NCBI RefSeq assembly: GCF_964212655.1
Contig: NZ_OZ156465.1
Coordinates: 4,092,001-4,156,000 of the forward strand
From: Candidatus Thiodiazotropha sp. LNASS1
GTDB taxonomy: Bacteria > Pseudomonadota > Gammaproteobacteria > Chromatiales > Chromatiaceae
DNA: 64,000 bases
Direction of reading: 5' to 3'
Every line of letters starts with the position of its first letter. The first letter of the stretch is position 1. Shown here piece after piece: positions 30,345 through 39,171 of the stretch. The notes under the pieces were generated by a model. It had not been told where the DNA came from. It searched no databases and was given only the letters and a program-made list of their open reading frames with translations. The position numbers were made by a program, and so were the translations under genes.

Positions 30345-30424
30345 ATCTGCCTTGCGGGGCAAAAAAAAGCGGGTCTTGGCAGTGATGATCAAATGCATGT
30401 TAACAGGCCCTAAAGCCGGAGCCT

Positions 30425-32080
30425 ATGATGCAACGTGAGAGCATGGAATATGATGTAGTCATCGTTGGCGGTGGTCCGGCAGGATTGGCTGCTGCAATAC
30501 GATTGCGCCAACTTGCCATGGCACAGAAAAGGGAACTCTCCGTATGTGTGCTTGAAAAAGGCGCTGAGATTGGTGCGCACATACTGTCAGGCGCTGTCAT
30601 CGATCCCTGCTCACTCGATGAATTGATTCCCGATTGGCGAGAGCAAGACGCACCTCTGACCACAGAGGTCAATCATGATCTTGTCTATTTTCTGCGGAAT
30701 GGGGAGAAGGCGTGGCAGGTGCCGAAACAGTTTGTCCCCGCCTCAATGCACAATCGAGGCAATTACATAGCCAGCCTGGGTAATCTATGTCGTTGGCTGT
30801 CTGAACGGGCAGAGACACTGGATGTCGATATATTTCCCGGATTTTCGGCTGCCGAGGTGCTTTACGGTGAGCATGCTGAAGTGGCTGGTGTCATCACAGG
30901 CGATATGGGATTGGCCGAAGATGGCAGTAAAAAGCCAAGTTTCGAGCCCGGTATGGAATTGCGCGCAAAATATACTCTGTTTGCAGAGGGTGCACGTGGT
31001 CACCTGGGTCAGCAGTTGGTCGTCAGGTATCAACTTGATGCCGGCGTGGGCGCACAGCACTATGGGCTGGGATTAAAGGAATTGTGGGATTGCAGTCAGC
31101 AAAAACATCAACAGGGATTGGTCATCCACGGCTCGGGTTGGCCATTGTCAGAGAGCGGCAGTGGTGGTGGATTCTTTCTGTATCACCTTGAGGACAACCA
31201 GATCAGTGTGGGCCTGATCGTCGATCTGAATTATCAGAACCCTTATGTTAATCCATACGAGGAGTTTCAACGTCTGAAACAGCACCCATTGCTCAAAGGT
31301 TATCTGACCGGTGGCCGCCGGGTGGCCTATGGCGCGCGTGTCATAAACAAGGGCGGTTTTCATGCCTTGCCCACCATGCACATGCCTGGGGCGCTTTTGA
31401 TCGGATGCGATGCAGGCACCCTCAACTACGCCAAGATCAAAGGCACCCATACGGCAATGAAGTCCGGCATGCTGGCTGCTGAAACAGTGTTCGAGTCTCT
31501 TGCTGAAGGGGGTCGGGGCGGAGAAGATCTGTACGCTTTTAACGATCGCTTCAAGGCATCCTGGCTTTGCGATGAGTTGTATCGCAGCCGCAATTTCGGC
31601 ACGGCACTGAAGAAATGGGGTTTATACTTCGGAGGGGCATACAATTATCTTGACCAGACCCTGTTTGGCGGCAAGTTTCCCCTGGATCTGCATGATGACA
31701 CAGAAGACCGCGACACCCTGAAACACGCGGCTGACTGCAAACGGATCGACTATCCTAAACCGGATGGCGAGATCAGCTTCGATCGACTCTCTTCAGTCTA
31801 TCTCTCCAATATCAGTCACGAAGAGGACCAGCCCTGTCATCTCAGATTGCAGGATAGTGTCGTTCCATTGGAAATCAATCTGGGACGTTACGATGCCCCT
31901 GAACAACGTTACTGTCCGGCCGGGGTCTATGAGATTCTCGACATGGAAGAGGGCCCCCAACTTCAGATCAACGCGCAAAACTGCATCCATTGCAAGACCT
32001 GCGATATCAAGGATCCTACCGCCAATATCACCTGGGTGACGCCGGAAGGCGGTGGGGGACCGAATTATCCGAATATGTGA
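30425..32080 (+). CDS. etfQO: Electron transfer flavoprotein-ubiquinone oxidoreductase
   Basis: Monotopic membrane flavoprotein of 551 residues that oxidises reduced ETF and reduces quinone. FAD binding VVIVGGGPAGLAAA lies near residue 10. GAHILSGAVIDPCSLDELIP, the quinone-site region, and the C-terminal [4Fe-4S] ferredoxin domain (RYCPAGVYE and CIHCKTCDIKDPTANITWV) are seen. GGAG at 30418 suits ATG 30428 as well as 30425. With etfBA it links acyl-CoA oxidation to the respiratory chain. Confidence 0.96.
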   Translation: MMQRESMEYDVVIVGGGPAGLAAAIRLRQLAMAQKRELSVCVLEKGAEIGAHILSGAVIDPCSLDELIPDWREQDAPLTTEVNHDLVYFLRNGEKAWQVPKQFVPASMHNRGNYIASLGNLCRWLSERAETLDVDIFPGFSAAEVLYGEHAEVAGVITGDMGLAEDGSKKPSFEPGMELRAKYTLFAEGARGHLGQQLVVRYQLDAGVGAQHYGLGLKELWDCSQQKHQQGLVIHGSGWPLSESGSGGGFFLYHLEDNQISVGLIVDLNYQNPYVNPYEEFQRLKQHPLLKGYLTGGRRVAYGARVINKGGFHALPTMHMPGALLIGCDAGTLNYAKIKGTHTAMKSGMLAAETVFESLAEGGRGGEDLYAFNDRFKASWLCDELYRSRNFGTALKKWGLYFGGAYNYLDQTLFGGKFPLDLHDDTEDRDTLKHAADCKRIDYPKPDGEISFDRLSSVYLSNISHEEDQPCHLRLQDSVVPLEINLGRYDAPEQRYCPAGVYEILDMEEGPQLQINAQNCIHCKTCDIKDPTANITWVTPEGGGGPNYPNM

Positions 32081-32100
32081 GCCGATGATACCTGCCTGGA

Positions 32101-33246
32101 ATGTCTATGACCAAGCGTAATCTTCCGTTGGCCGGATTTAAGGTCCTGGATCTTTCACGCATCCTTGCAGGGCCCTGGTGCACTCAATTATTTGGCGACC
32201 TTGGGGCGGAAGTGATCAAGATCGAGAGTCCCGAAGGTGATGGCACACGTCAGTGGGGACCGCCATTCTTCGATGGCAAATCGGCCTATTATCTCTCTGC
32301 GAACCGAAATAAAAAGTCTCGGGTGCTGGACTTCAAGAATCCCGGCGATCTGGCGGTACTGAAGGGATTGCTGCAATCTGCAGATGTGCTGATCGAAAAC
32401 TTCCGTGCCGGTACTTTGGACAAGTTCGGTCTGGATGGAGCATCAGCGCTCAAGCTCAATCCGCAACTGATCTATTGTTCGATCCACGGATTCGAACAGT
32501 GCAGTGACTGGGGAGCCAAGCCGGGATTCGATGCGCTGATCCAGGCCATGTCAGGTTTGATGAGTATCACCGGAACCGAAGAGGGTGAGCCGGTCAAGGT
32601 TGGGGTGGCTATCAGTGATATATTGGCTGGGCTCTATGCCGGTAATGCGATTCTTGCTGCATTGCTGGAACGTCAACACTCCGGGCGGGGACAGTTGATA
32701 GAGATACCCCTGTTCGATACCCAGGTGACCTGTCTGGCCAATGTGGTTTCAAACTTCCTCACCAGTCGCGAGGTGCCGAAGGCATTGGGTAGCGCCCACC
32801 CCAATATCGTACCCTATCAGTGTTTTGCAACGCTTAGCCAACCGGTGATGATTGCGGTGGGGACTGATAAGCAGTTTGCCAGTCTGTGTCAGGTGATGGC
32901 TGTGGACTGGCATCAACAGGATGATTACCGAACCAACCCCCGGCGGGTGGAAAATCGTCATCGGCTGGTGCCCCTGATCCAGGCTTTGATGTTGACCCGC
33001 ACCCGGGACGAGTGGCTGGCTATTTTTTCTGCCGGTGATTTTCCGCACGGCCCGGTCAACGATCTGGGTGATCTCTATGATCATCCCTATACCAAGGAAT
33101 CCGGTTTATTCTTAACGCTGGATGACGGTCGTACACCCGCCGTGCGCAATCCGATCAGATTCTCCAGAACCCCTCTGGATCGGTATGAGTCACCGCCGGA
33201 GTTGAACGGGCATCCGGATGCCAAGTTTGATTGTCTCGACGAATGA
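32101..33246 (+). CDS. CaiB/BaiF (class III) CoA-transferase
   Basis: Moves CoA between carboxylic acids by way of an aspartyl-CoA anhydride. The 381-residue protein begins LPLAGFKVLDLSRILAGPWC and has LGAEVIKIESPEGD, DVLIENFRAGTLDKFG and the likely catalytic Asp144 in PGFDALIQAMSG. Succinyl-CoA:glutarate CoA-transferases belong to this family. With glutaryl-CoA dehydrogenase at 41656 that is an attractive but unproven role. The stop overlaps the next gene by ATGA. Confidence 0.92.
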   Translation: MSMTKRNLPLAGFKVLDLSRILAGPWCTQLFGDLGAEVIKIESPEGDGTRQWGPPFFDGKSAYYLSANRNKKSRVLDFKNPGDLAVLKGLLQSADVLIENFRAGTLDKFGLDGASALKLNPQLIYCSIHGFEQCSDWGAKPGFDALIQAMSGLMSITGTEEGEPVKVGVAISDILAGLYAGNAILAALLERQHSGRGQLIEIPLFDTQVTCLANVVSNFLTSREVPKALGSAHPNIVPYQCFATLSQPVMIAVGTDKQFASLCQVMAVDWHQQDDYRTNPRRVENRHRLVPLIQALMLTRTRDEWLAIFSAGDFPHGPVNDLGDLYDHPYTKESGLFLTLDDGRTPAVRNPIRFSRTPLDRYESPPELNGHPDAKFDCLDE

Positions 33247-34187
33247 AAAAAGAGACCCAGACTGTCCCGGTTTCGTGCATGCGTGGTGCGCAACTGCCAA
33301 TCCCACTGGCCCATACCTACTTAGTGCTGACCGCTTTTTTTCTTGCCAGCAATCATGTCATTGGACGTGGTGTGCATGATGTCATTCCACCGGTGGGCCT
33401 CAATTTCTGGCGCTGGACAGCCGGGGCACTGATCCTGCTTCCCTGGGTCTTGAAGGGCGGTTCACCCGTCCGTGTGTTTCGTGGGAATATAACCACCTAC
33501 ATCCTGTTGGGCGGCTTCGTGACACTCAGCACCATGTTGATTCTGATAGCACTTCGCACAACCACTGCCGTCAATGTCTCTGTTATCAGCGTATTTCAAC
33601 CCATACTGACAGTTATCATCGCCGCTACCTTTCTGGGTGAAAGGTTACGAACAGTACAACTTGCGGGCATCTTTGCCGCCTGTACCGGCGTCGCTGTCAT
33701 GCTGTTTCACGGTAGCTGGTCGGCTGTCCTGGAGCTTGAAATCAATAGTGGTGATCTTTTGACCTTGTTGGCGGTATGCGGATTCTCTGCCTATGCCATC
33801 AATGTCTCCAGGATACCTTTAGAATTGAGTTCCCTGGAATCCCTCTTCGGCATTATCGTTACCGGTTGTATTATTCTGCTGCCTTTTTATCTGGTGGAAA
33901 CAATCTGGTTTATGATCATGCCGATGGATTTGGCTACTGTTGGCGTGGTTTTGGTGCTGGCGCTGACAGTCTCGGTTTTTGGCATGTTGATGTGGAACCA
34001 AGGTAACCAGGCTGTGGGTCCCAGTCGCGCTGCGGTATACCTCAATCTCATTCCTGTGTTTGCCGCAATCCTGGCTGCAGTTTTCCTGGGAGAGCATGTG
34101 TATTGGTTCCATTGGCTTGGAGCGGGTTTTATCGGTCTGGGAATCTGGCTGGTGGTGAAACGGGTGGGTAACGGCGATGGTAAATGA
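33243..34187 (+). CDS. DMT-superfamily transporter (EamA domains)
   Basis: A 314-residue inner-membrane protein with about ten helices in two EamA repeats (about 15-150 and 165-300). FLASNHVIGRG, PPVGLNFWRWTAGALILLP and TAVNVSVISVFQPILTVIIAATFLGERL mark the first repeat; AVGPSRAAVYLNLIPVFAAILAAVFLGEH (landmark LIPVFAA) marks the second. Such proteins usually export metabolites or amino acids. The ATG overlaps the CoA-transferase stop, so the two are co-translated. Confidence 0.87.
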   Translation: MKKETQTVPVSCMRGAQLPIPLAHTYLVLTAFFLASNHVIGRGVHDVIPPVGLNFWRWTAGALILLPWVLKGGSPVRVFRGNITTYILLGGFVTLSTMLILIALRTTTAVNVSVISVFQPILTVIIAATFLGERLRTVQLAGIFAACTGVAVMLFHGSWSAVLELEINSGDLLTLLAVCGFSAYAINVSRIPLELSSLESLFGIIVTGCIILLPFYLVETIWFMIMPMDLATVGVVLVLALTVSVFGMLMWNQGNQAVGPSRAAVYLNLIPVFAAILAAVFLGEHVYWFHWLGAGFIGLGIWLVVKRVGNGDGK

Positions 34188-34737
34188 AGATCTGCGGAAA
34201 GAGAGCGATCCTCCTGTCAGTATCATGATGTCACGCATGCCGTTGCCTGGAAAAGAACAGGAATTCGAGACATATCTCAATGGGATCACCGAGGCCGCCC
34301 AACGTCAGCCCGGGCATTTGGGGGTGAGTATCATTCGTCCCTCGGGTCAGGAGAGAAATTACTATATCCTGTTCAAGTTCGATAGACGATCAAACCTTGA
34401 ACACTGGGAAAAATCTGATGAACGGGCCCGTTGGCGCAGCATCGCCAAACAGGTCAGCGAGAAGCCGAAGCGTCATATGGTAACCGGCCTCGAAGCCTGG
34501 TTCACTTTACCGGATCAGGCAATGGTGGCACCTCCCCCTCTTTATAAAATGGCTGTGTTGGCATGGTTGGCGATCTATCTTTTGATCAGCGGTCTATTAT
34601 GGTTGATAGGACCGTTACTTGAACCCCATCCTCTGATGTTGCGTACCCTGATTCTTACCGGAATTGCGGTACCCCTCATGACTTTTCTGCTTATGCCATT
34701 GCTCACCCGGATCTTCAAAAACTGGTTGTATTCGTAA
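34177..34737 (+). CDS. Antibiotic-biosynthesis-monooxygenase (ABM) domain protein with two membrane helices
   Basis: A 186-residue protein. Residues about 10-100 form a dimeric alpha/beta-barrel ABM domain (VSIMMSRMPLPGKEQEFE, PGHLGVSIIRPSG, YYILFKFDRRSNLEHWE). Residues about 123-185 hold two hydrophobic helices separated by a short loop. ABM-type domains occur in quinone-forming monooxygenases and heme-degrading enzymes, but many have no known activity. The start lies within the 3' end of the DMT gene. A membrane-bound ABM next to redox genes could act on a hydrophobic or quinonoid compound; this is inference. Confidence 0.78.
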   Translation: MVNEDLRKESDPPVSIMMSRMPLPGKEQEFETYLNGITEAAQRQPGHLGVSIIRPSGQERNYYILFKFDRRSNLEHWEKSDERARWRSIAKQVSEKPKRHMVTGLEAWFTLPDQAMVAPPPLYKMAVLAWLAIYLLISGLLWLIGPLLEPHPLMLRTLILTGIAVPLMTFLLMPLLTRIFKNWLYS

Positions 34738-34910
34738 CAGAAAACCATCCCAGGCCGCATCGCTTCGTCCTGTCTGAATGCTCTTGTGGTCAATTGGGGT
34801 GCGTTCAGGTCTAAGAGTCGACAACAAAGCTTGCATATACTCAGGCAGAACTCATTCGTTTATGCGATTCAGCAACCCGTGGTGATAGACCTGGAAGAGA
34901 CGCCTATTTT

Positions 34911-35939
34911 ATGTCTGTCTCATTTGAAATCGGTATCTTACCCAATCGGCCGGTCAGTGAGTGTTTATCGTTGTCCGGGCAAGCCGAGGAGTATGGCTAT
35001 GGAGGGGTCTGGATTGCCGATTCCCAATGTGTAATGCGGGATGCCTACATACTGCTCTCGCAGATTGCGTTACAGACTTCCCGCATCCGGGTGGGCTCCG
35101 GGGTAACCAATGCCATCACCCGGCATCCTGCAGTACTGGCCAACAGCTGGGCAACCTTGCACGAAGTGTCCAATGGAAGAGCGATACTGGGTATCGGTGT
35201 GGGCGAAAGTGCCGTTCATACCCTGGGATTCAAACCTGACCGCCTGGCGGCCCTGGAAAATAAGATCACGCTGTTGCGGGCATTGATGAAAGGGCAGGAG
35301 GTGGAATATCAGGGATGCCGTTTTCACCTGGCCTGGTGTGATGTGACGGTGCCCATCGTCATGGCCTGTTCAGGTCCAAAATCCCTGCAACTGGGTGGCA
35401 GAGTTGCCGACGGCGTGCTGTTCCAGGTGGGAGCCGATCCTGCATTGGTGCGATATGCACTGGATAACATACGCCAAGGTGCTGAACAGGCGGGACGAAG
35501 GTTTGAAGAGATTAAACTGTATATGCGCGTCGCAACGGCAGTCTCACCACATCGGGATATGGCCCGGGATCAGATCAAGGGATATGCCTCGGTAGCCGCC
35601 GGGACAGTCTTCAAAACAGTTCCTCGTGAGTATTTTTCTGATGATTTGTGGAGCCAGCTCGAAGAGTTTAAAGCGAAATATGACTACTTTGAGCACGGTA
35701 GCAATCGGGCCAAACACCAGGCACTGTTGACCGACACGATTATTGATACTGTCTGTATCGCAGGTTCTCCGGAAGAGACGATTCCTCGCTTTAAGGCCAT
35801 AGCGGATATGGGTGTCGACGCCTTTGTGTGGCCGGCCAATATGGAGGATGCGGGGCATTTTATTCAAACGTTCGCCGATCGGGTGATGCCGGCGTTTGCT
35901 GCCGAGGGTCAGGCGATTACAAAGCAGGTGAAACGGTAA
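34911..35939 (+). CDS. F420-dependent LLM-class oxidoreductase (Mer-like)
   Basis: A 342-residue luciferase-like TIM-barrel protein. The N-terminus SFEIGILPNRPVSECLSLSGQAEEYGYGGVWIAD, the segment TSRIRVGSGVTNAITRHPAVLANSWATLHEVSNGRAILGIGVGES (landmarks GSGVTNAITRHP and LGIGVGES) and CSGPKSLQLGGRVADGVLFQVG (landmark GGRVADGVL) resemble methylenetetrahydromethanopterin reductase and glucose-6-phosphate dehydrogenases that use F420. LLM proteins may use FMN instead; linkage to cofEDC favours F420. The stop overlaps the next ATG (TAATG). Substrate unknown. Confidence 0.85.
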   Translation: MSVSFEIGILPNRPVSECLSLSGQAEEYGYGGVWIADSQCVMRDAYILLSQIALQTSRIRVGSGVTNAITRHPAVLANSWATLHEVSNGRAILGIGVGESAVHTLGFKPDRLAALENKITLLRALMKGQEVEYQGCRFHLAWCDVTVPIVMACSGPKSLQLGGRVADGVLFQVGADPALVRYALDNIRQGAEQAGRRFEEIKLYMRVATAVSPHRDMARDQIKGYASVAAGTVFKTVPREYFSDDLWSQLEEFKAKYDYFEHGSNRAKHQALLTDTIIDTVCIAGSPEETIPRFKAIADMGVDAFVWPANMEDAGHFIQTFADRVMPAFAAEGQAITKQVKR

Positions 35940-37018
35940 TGAACAACAACGAGAAGATGTTGGCAAGCGATGCTTTAGGATCCCGGTTATTTGTCATCGG
36001 CGGGATGTTGCTGATCGTAGCAGGGATGATTTTCGGCGATCTGTACGCTGTGTTCATATTGCATCCCAATGTGGATCGGATCTCAGCGGCTTTGGCAGGC
36101 GCCGCTTCGGCGATATCGAGCCATGACGTTGACACGGTGTGGCGGAATTTCGCTCAACTCGGCGGCTACCTTGAAAATGCCGGGACCAAGAAGGATACCC
36201 ATGTTCATATTATCCAGGTTGGTTACCTGGCACTGCTGTTAGCGTTTCTGCAATCCCGGGTTCGTTTGAATGATCGTTTGAAAGTAGTGCTTGCACGCCT
36301 GTTTTTGGCTATGGCCGTGGTGTTGCCGGTATCCATTTTTCTGATTCACTATGTTGGCCTGGTCTACAGTCCGTTGGAAAGCATCGGATGGGCCAGCATC
36401 AGCGCTGACCTCTCTGGATTGATTTTGGCCTTCATTGTCCTGATTCAGCTATGGGGGCTCATGGGAAGTGCAAGGAGTCGACCTGAGGCAGCTCCCTTCT
36501 CTCCCTCATTGGGTGAAATCGGCTGGCTGTTACTGAAGGGTGGGGCTGTGTTGGTCCTGCTTGGGTTTTTATTTGGCGCCTGGTACGCAGGGGTGCAAAT
36601 GCAAACGCATGAAGCACGCGAACTGGTCACCCTGAAAGAGATCATCGGGCAGGCGCATGGTGCGGATCAGGCAGCTACCGATCAATCCCTTCTGGCCTAT
36701 GGCCGGTTACAGGGAGAGCGGGCGGTGTCTATAGCTGCTCATGCCCATATGGTGGAATTCGGCATTTTGGCGATGATGACATCGTTGATCCAGCCGTTCG
36801 TCTATTTGTCCCTGGCCTGGCGCCGCCGCATGGCTGTGTTGTTGCTCACCGGTGGAGCCTTGTTGCCGGTTGCCGTCTATGCCGAGATCTGGTTTGGATT
36901 ATTGGCAGGCGGGGTTGCGGATATTGCCGGTTTGCTGGTCATCATCGCATTGACGGGTATGTTGGCGGGAGTCTTGCGTCATACGGGAGCCCTCGATAGC
37001 CAAGGGAGCCAAGCCTGA
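35939..37018 (+). CDS. Membrane protein with two copies of a His-motif repeat, unknown function
   Basis: A 359-residue integral membrane protein, not recognised as a named family. It looks like two copies of one unit of about 160 residues. Each has a first helix ending in an aromatic stretch (MIFGDLYAVF; FLFGAWYAGV), a polar loop, a helix opening with a paired His (H88-V-H90 IIQVGYLALL; H268-A-H270 MVEFGILAMM), then two helices (VVLPVSIFLIHYVG; ALLPVAVYAEIWFG). The His pairs at helix starts resemble heme ligands of oxidase-like proteins. ATG 35939 overlaps the LLM stop and the stop overlaps the next gene, so it belongs to the F420 operon. Confidence 0.75.
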   Translation: MNNNEKMLASDALGSRLFVIGGMLLIVAGMIFGDLYAVFILHPNVDRISAALAGAASAISSHDVDTVWRNFAQLGGYLENAGTKKDTHVHIIQVGYLALLLAFLQSRVRLNDRLKVVLARLFLAMAVVLPVSIFLIHYVGLVYSPLESIGWASISADLSGLILAFIVLIQLWGLMGSARSRPEAAPFSPSLGEIGWLLLKGGAVLVLLGFLFGAWYAGVQMQTHEARELVTLKEIIGQAHGADQAATDQSLLAYGRLQGERAVSIAAHAHMVEFGILAMMTSLIQPFVYLSLAWRRRMAVLLLTGGALLPVAVYAEIWFGLLAGGVADIAGLLVIIALTGMLAGVLRHTGALDSQGSQA

Positions 37019-37515
37019 TGAGCGCTACACAAAAACTCTTGACCTTAGCCGGCCTGGGTCTGGTCGCAATCAGTATGCTGTATGGTTTTTATTACGCCGT
37101 GTTCGATGAACATCAGACACTGGAAAAGATCGGTTTCTCTATGGCCAATGGTTTTGCCAAGGCGGCAGAGGGCGATCTTGCTGCGGCACAGACATCCCTG
37201 CAAGCCTATGCCGAAATCCGAATTGAGTATCTTCGGGAAGTGCACGGCCATGGCCATATGGCTGCGTTGGGCACCTTACTGATACTGATGGGGTTGTTTA
37301 TTGATCACGTTATCAGGTCGCAGGCAAAGCGCTTATTGATTTCGTGGATGATGGTTGTTGGTGCGGTTTTGTTGCCGCTCGGTGCATGGCTCGATGTTTT
37401 AGTGCGGGCCCCTGTTCCTAAAGTGTTATCCGTGGCCGGTGCCTCCTGTCTTGTGCTGGGTATGGTGGGCGTGATTTTCAGCCTGTTATTCACCGCAACT
37501 GAAAACAATGATTGA
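37018..37515 (+). CDS. Membrane protein with one copy of the His-motif repeat, unknown function
   Basis: A 165-residue protein with four predicted helices. It is built like one unit of its upstream neighbour: helix ending MLYGFYYAVFDEH, a polar loop, then H76-G-H78-G-H80 MAALGTLLILMG, and VGAVLLPLGAWLDVLV. The shared order (aromatic YAVF, His cluster opening a helix, then LLPxG/V) indicates common descent. It may pair with the 359-residue protein to give a three-unit complex. ATG overlaps the previous stop by one base. Confidence 0.75.
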   Translation: MSATQKLLTLAGLGLVAISMLYGFYYAVFDEHQTLEKIGFSMANGFAKAAEGDLAAAQTSLQAYAEIRIEYLREVHGHGHMAALGTLLILMGLFIDHVIRSQAKRLLISWMMVVGAVLLPLGAWLDVLVRAPVPKVLSVAGASCLVLGMVGVIFSLLFTATENND

Positions 37516-37526
37516 GGTGTTCGGCC

Positions 37527-38411
37527 ATGAGCAGGCATCTTCTGCTTGGCTTCCGAGCCTTTGATGCCCATGAGCTGCTGTGTCATTTCGCAGCCAGAGA
37601 GGCCGGTTACTATCAGAGCAGGGGATTGCGCATCTCACTACGGGATTTGACGTTTGATGGCCGGGCGCAGTCCTCGTTGCCATGTTTAAGTACTGCTTGT
37701 GCGGCGGGTCTGATGGAAATCCTGCAAGGGGTGGAGAGGCGATTGCTCTTGGTCGCCATGCGGCGACCGCTGTTCTGGCTTTACGGAGGATCCAACACAG
37801 AGAAGCTGGAGCAACTGGATGGTGGGCGGATTGCCGGCTATGTTGATTCTTCACCGCCTGCCCGTTTTTTAACCTGGAGACTGGCTGATGTTTCGTTTGA
37901 TCAATATCCTGCCATCGATCCCGTGCGCGACGATCTGATGCGTCTTGGCTTGTTGTTGTCGGGGGAAGTTGATGCCGGCCTGTTCAGTTCTGCCGTGAGT
38001 CCTGCCTATTTGGAGGAGTTGGGCCTGAATAATCTGATCTCACCAGCTGACTTGCCGGAGTTTCCCACAACGGGTCTGACCACAGAGCGTTGGGTGATAG
38101 AGCGTTTTCCCGAATTGGTGGACGATATGGTGGCAGCCCATGCCGAAGCGATAGCGCTGTTACATGATGATGATTTCCTGGCTTCGGTGTTAGAACAACT
38201 CAACATACTGGGTGGTTCAGCCGGACTGACTTCAAACCTTCGCCGCGCATTGACTGATGATGGGCGTATTGCCGAAACATTTGATCAATCCCCACTCCTG
38301 AGGCACCTGGCTCACAGCATGTGCAGAGAGACTATAAAACCCGATTCCTCGACAATTTTTGATTTTACAGCCTTGAACAGGTTTCTTGAGTCGAATCATG
38401 ATTGCCCATAA
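37527..38411 (+). CDS. NMT1/THI5-like periplasmic-binding-fold protein lacking a signal peptide
   Basis: A 294-residue protein with the outline of the NMT1/THI5 substrate-binding fold: LLLGFRAFDAHELLCHFAAREAGYYQSRGL at the N-terminus (landmark AREAGYYQSRGL), then LSTACAAGLMEIL and a C-terminal helical region. No signal peptide is seen and no ABC permease lies near, so transport is unlikely. Cytosolic members of this fold include thiamine-precursor and menaquinone-pathway enzymes. ATG 37527 is favoured over TTG 37512. It sits between the His-motif membrane proteins and cofE in the same overlapping run. Function unknown. Confidence 0.7.
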   Translation: MSRHLLLGFRAFDAHELLCHFAAREAGYYQSRGLRISLRDLTFDGRAQSSLPCLSTACAAGLMEILQGVERRLLLVAMRRPLFWLYGGSNTEKLEQLDGGRIAGYVDSSPPARFLTWRLADVSFDQYPAIDPVRDDLMRLGLLLSGEVDAGLFSSAVSPAYLEELGLNNLISPADLPEFPTTGLTTERWVIERFPELVDDMVAAHAEAIALLHDDDFLASVLEQLNILGGSAGLTSNLRRALTDDGRIAETFDQSPLLRHLAHSMCRETIKPDSSTIFDFTALNRFLESNHDCP

Positions 38412-39171
38412 CAATCATCACAATATTCAATTCCTGGCACTGGGTAATATCCCGTTAATCATGCCGGGGGACGATCTGGCATCGATTCTAGTAACAGCCA
38501 TGCAGGATCACGGACCGGCATGGCAGGATAAGGATATCCTGGTGGTCGCTCAAAAGATCGTCTCCAAGGCGGAGGGGCGATACGTAAAGTTGGACAGGGT
38601 GCAGCCCTCTGCCGAGGCCCTTCGTTTGGCTCAGGTGTGTTTAAAAGACCCACGCCTGGTGGAATTGATACTCAGGGAATCGCTGTATGTGGTGCGGGCA
38701 GTGCCCCATGTGTTGATTGTCAGGCATCGTCTCGGTCATGTCAGCGCAAATGCCGCTATCGACCACTCCAACATAGATGACGGTCATCAACAGGTATTGC
38801 TTTTACCCGAAGACCCGGATGCCAGTGCACATGCCTTGCGGGAGAGTATTAAGCAACAGACTGGCCTTACCCTCGGTGTGGTAATCAATGACAGCTTCGG
38901 CAGGCCCTGGAGGATGGGTACCTGCGGTGTATGCATCGGTAGCTCAGGTATTGTGACGTTAAAGGATTATAGGGGTGCGCAGGATCTATCGGGTCAACCA
39001 CTGGAGGTAACCGAAGTGGCATGGGGGGACGAATTGGCAGCAGCGGCTTCCCTGTTGATGGGGGCTGCCAACGAGGGCAGGCCTGCAGTGATCGTTCGTG
39101 GTCTTTCCATCACTGGCTCGGGAGACAGCAGTGATTTAATCCGTCCATTGGACAAGGACCTTTTTTTATAA
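38398..39171 (+). CDS. cofE: Coenzyme F420-0:L-glutamate ligase
   Basis: Adds glutamates to F420-0 using GTP. The 257-residue protein shows KDILVVAQKIVSKAEGRYVKL near residue 40 (landmark VVAQKIVSKAEG), HVSANAAIDHSNID, VVINDSFGRPWRMG and GDELAAAASLLMGAANEGRPAVIVRG (landmark ELAAAASLLMG), all CofE features. It is single-domain and lacks the C-terminal nitroreductase-like domain of mycobacterial FbiB. A TTG at 38386 could extend it by four residues. The stop overlaps the cofD ATG. Confidence 0.93.
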   Translation: MIAHNNHHNIQFLALGNIPLIMPGDDLASILVTAMQDHGPAWQDKDILVVAQKIVSKAEGRYVKLDRVQPSAEALRLAQVCLKDPRLVELILRESLYVVRAVPHVLIVRHRLGHVSANAAIDHSNIDDGHQQVLLLPEDPDASAHALRESIKQQTGLTLGVVINDSFGRPWRMGTCGVCIGSSGIVTLKDYRGAQDLSGQPLEVTEVAWGDELAAAASLLMGAANEGRPAVIVRGLSITGSGDSSDLIRPLDKDLFL

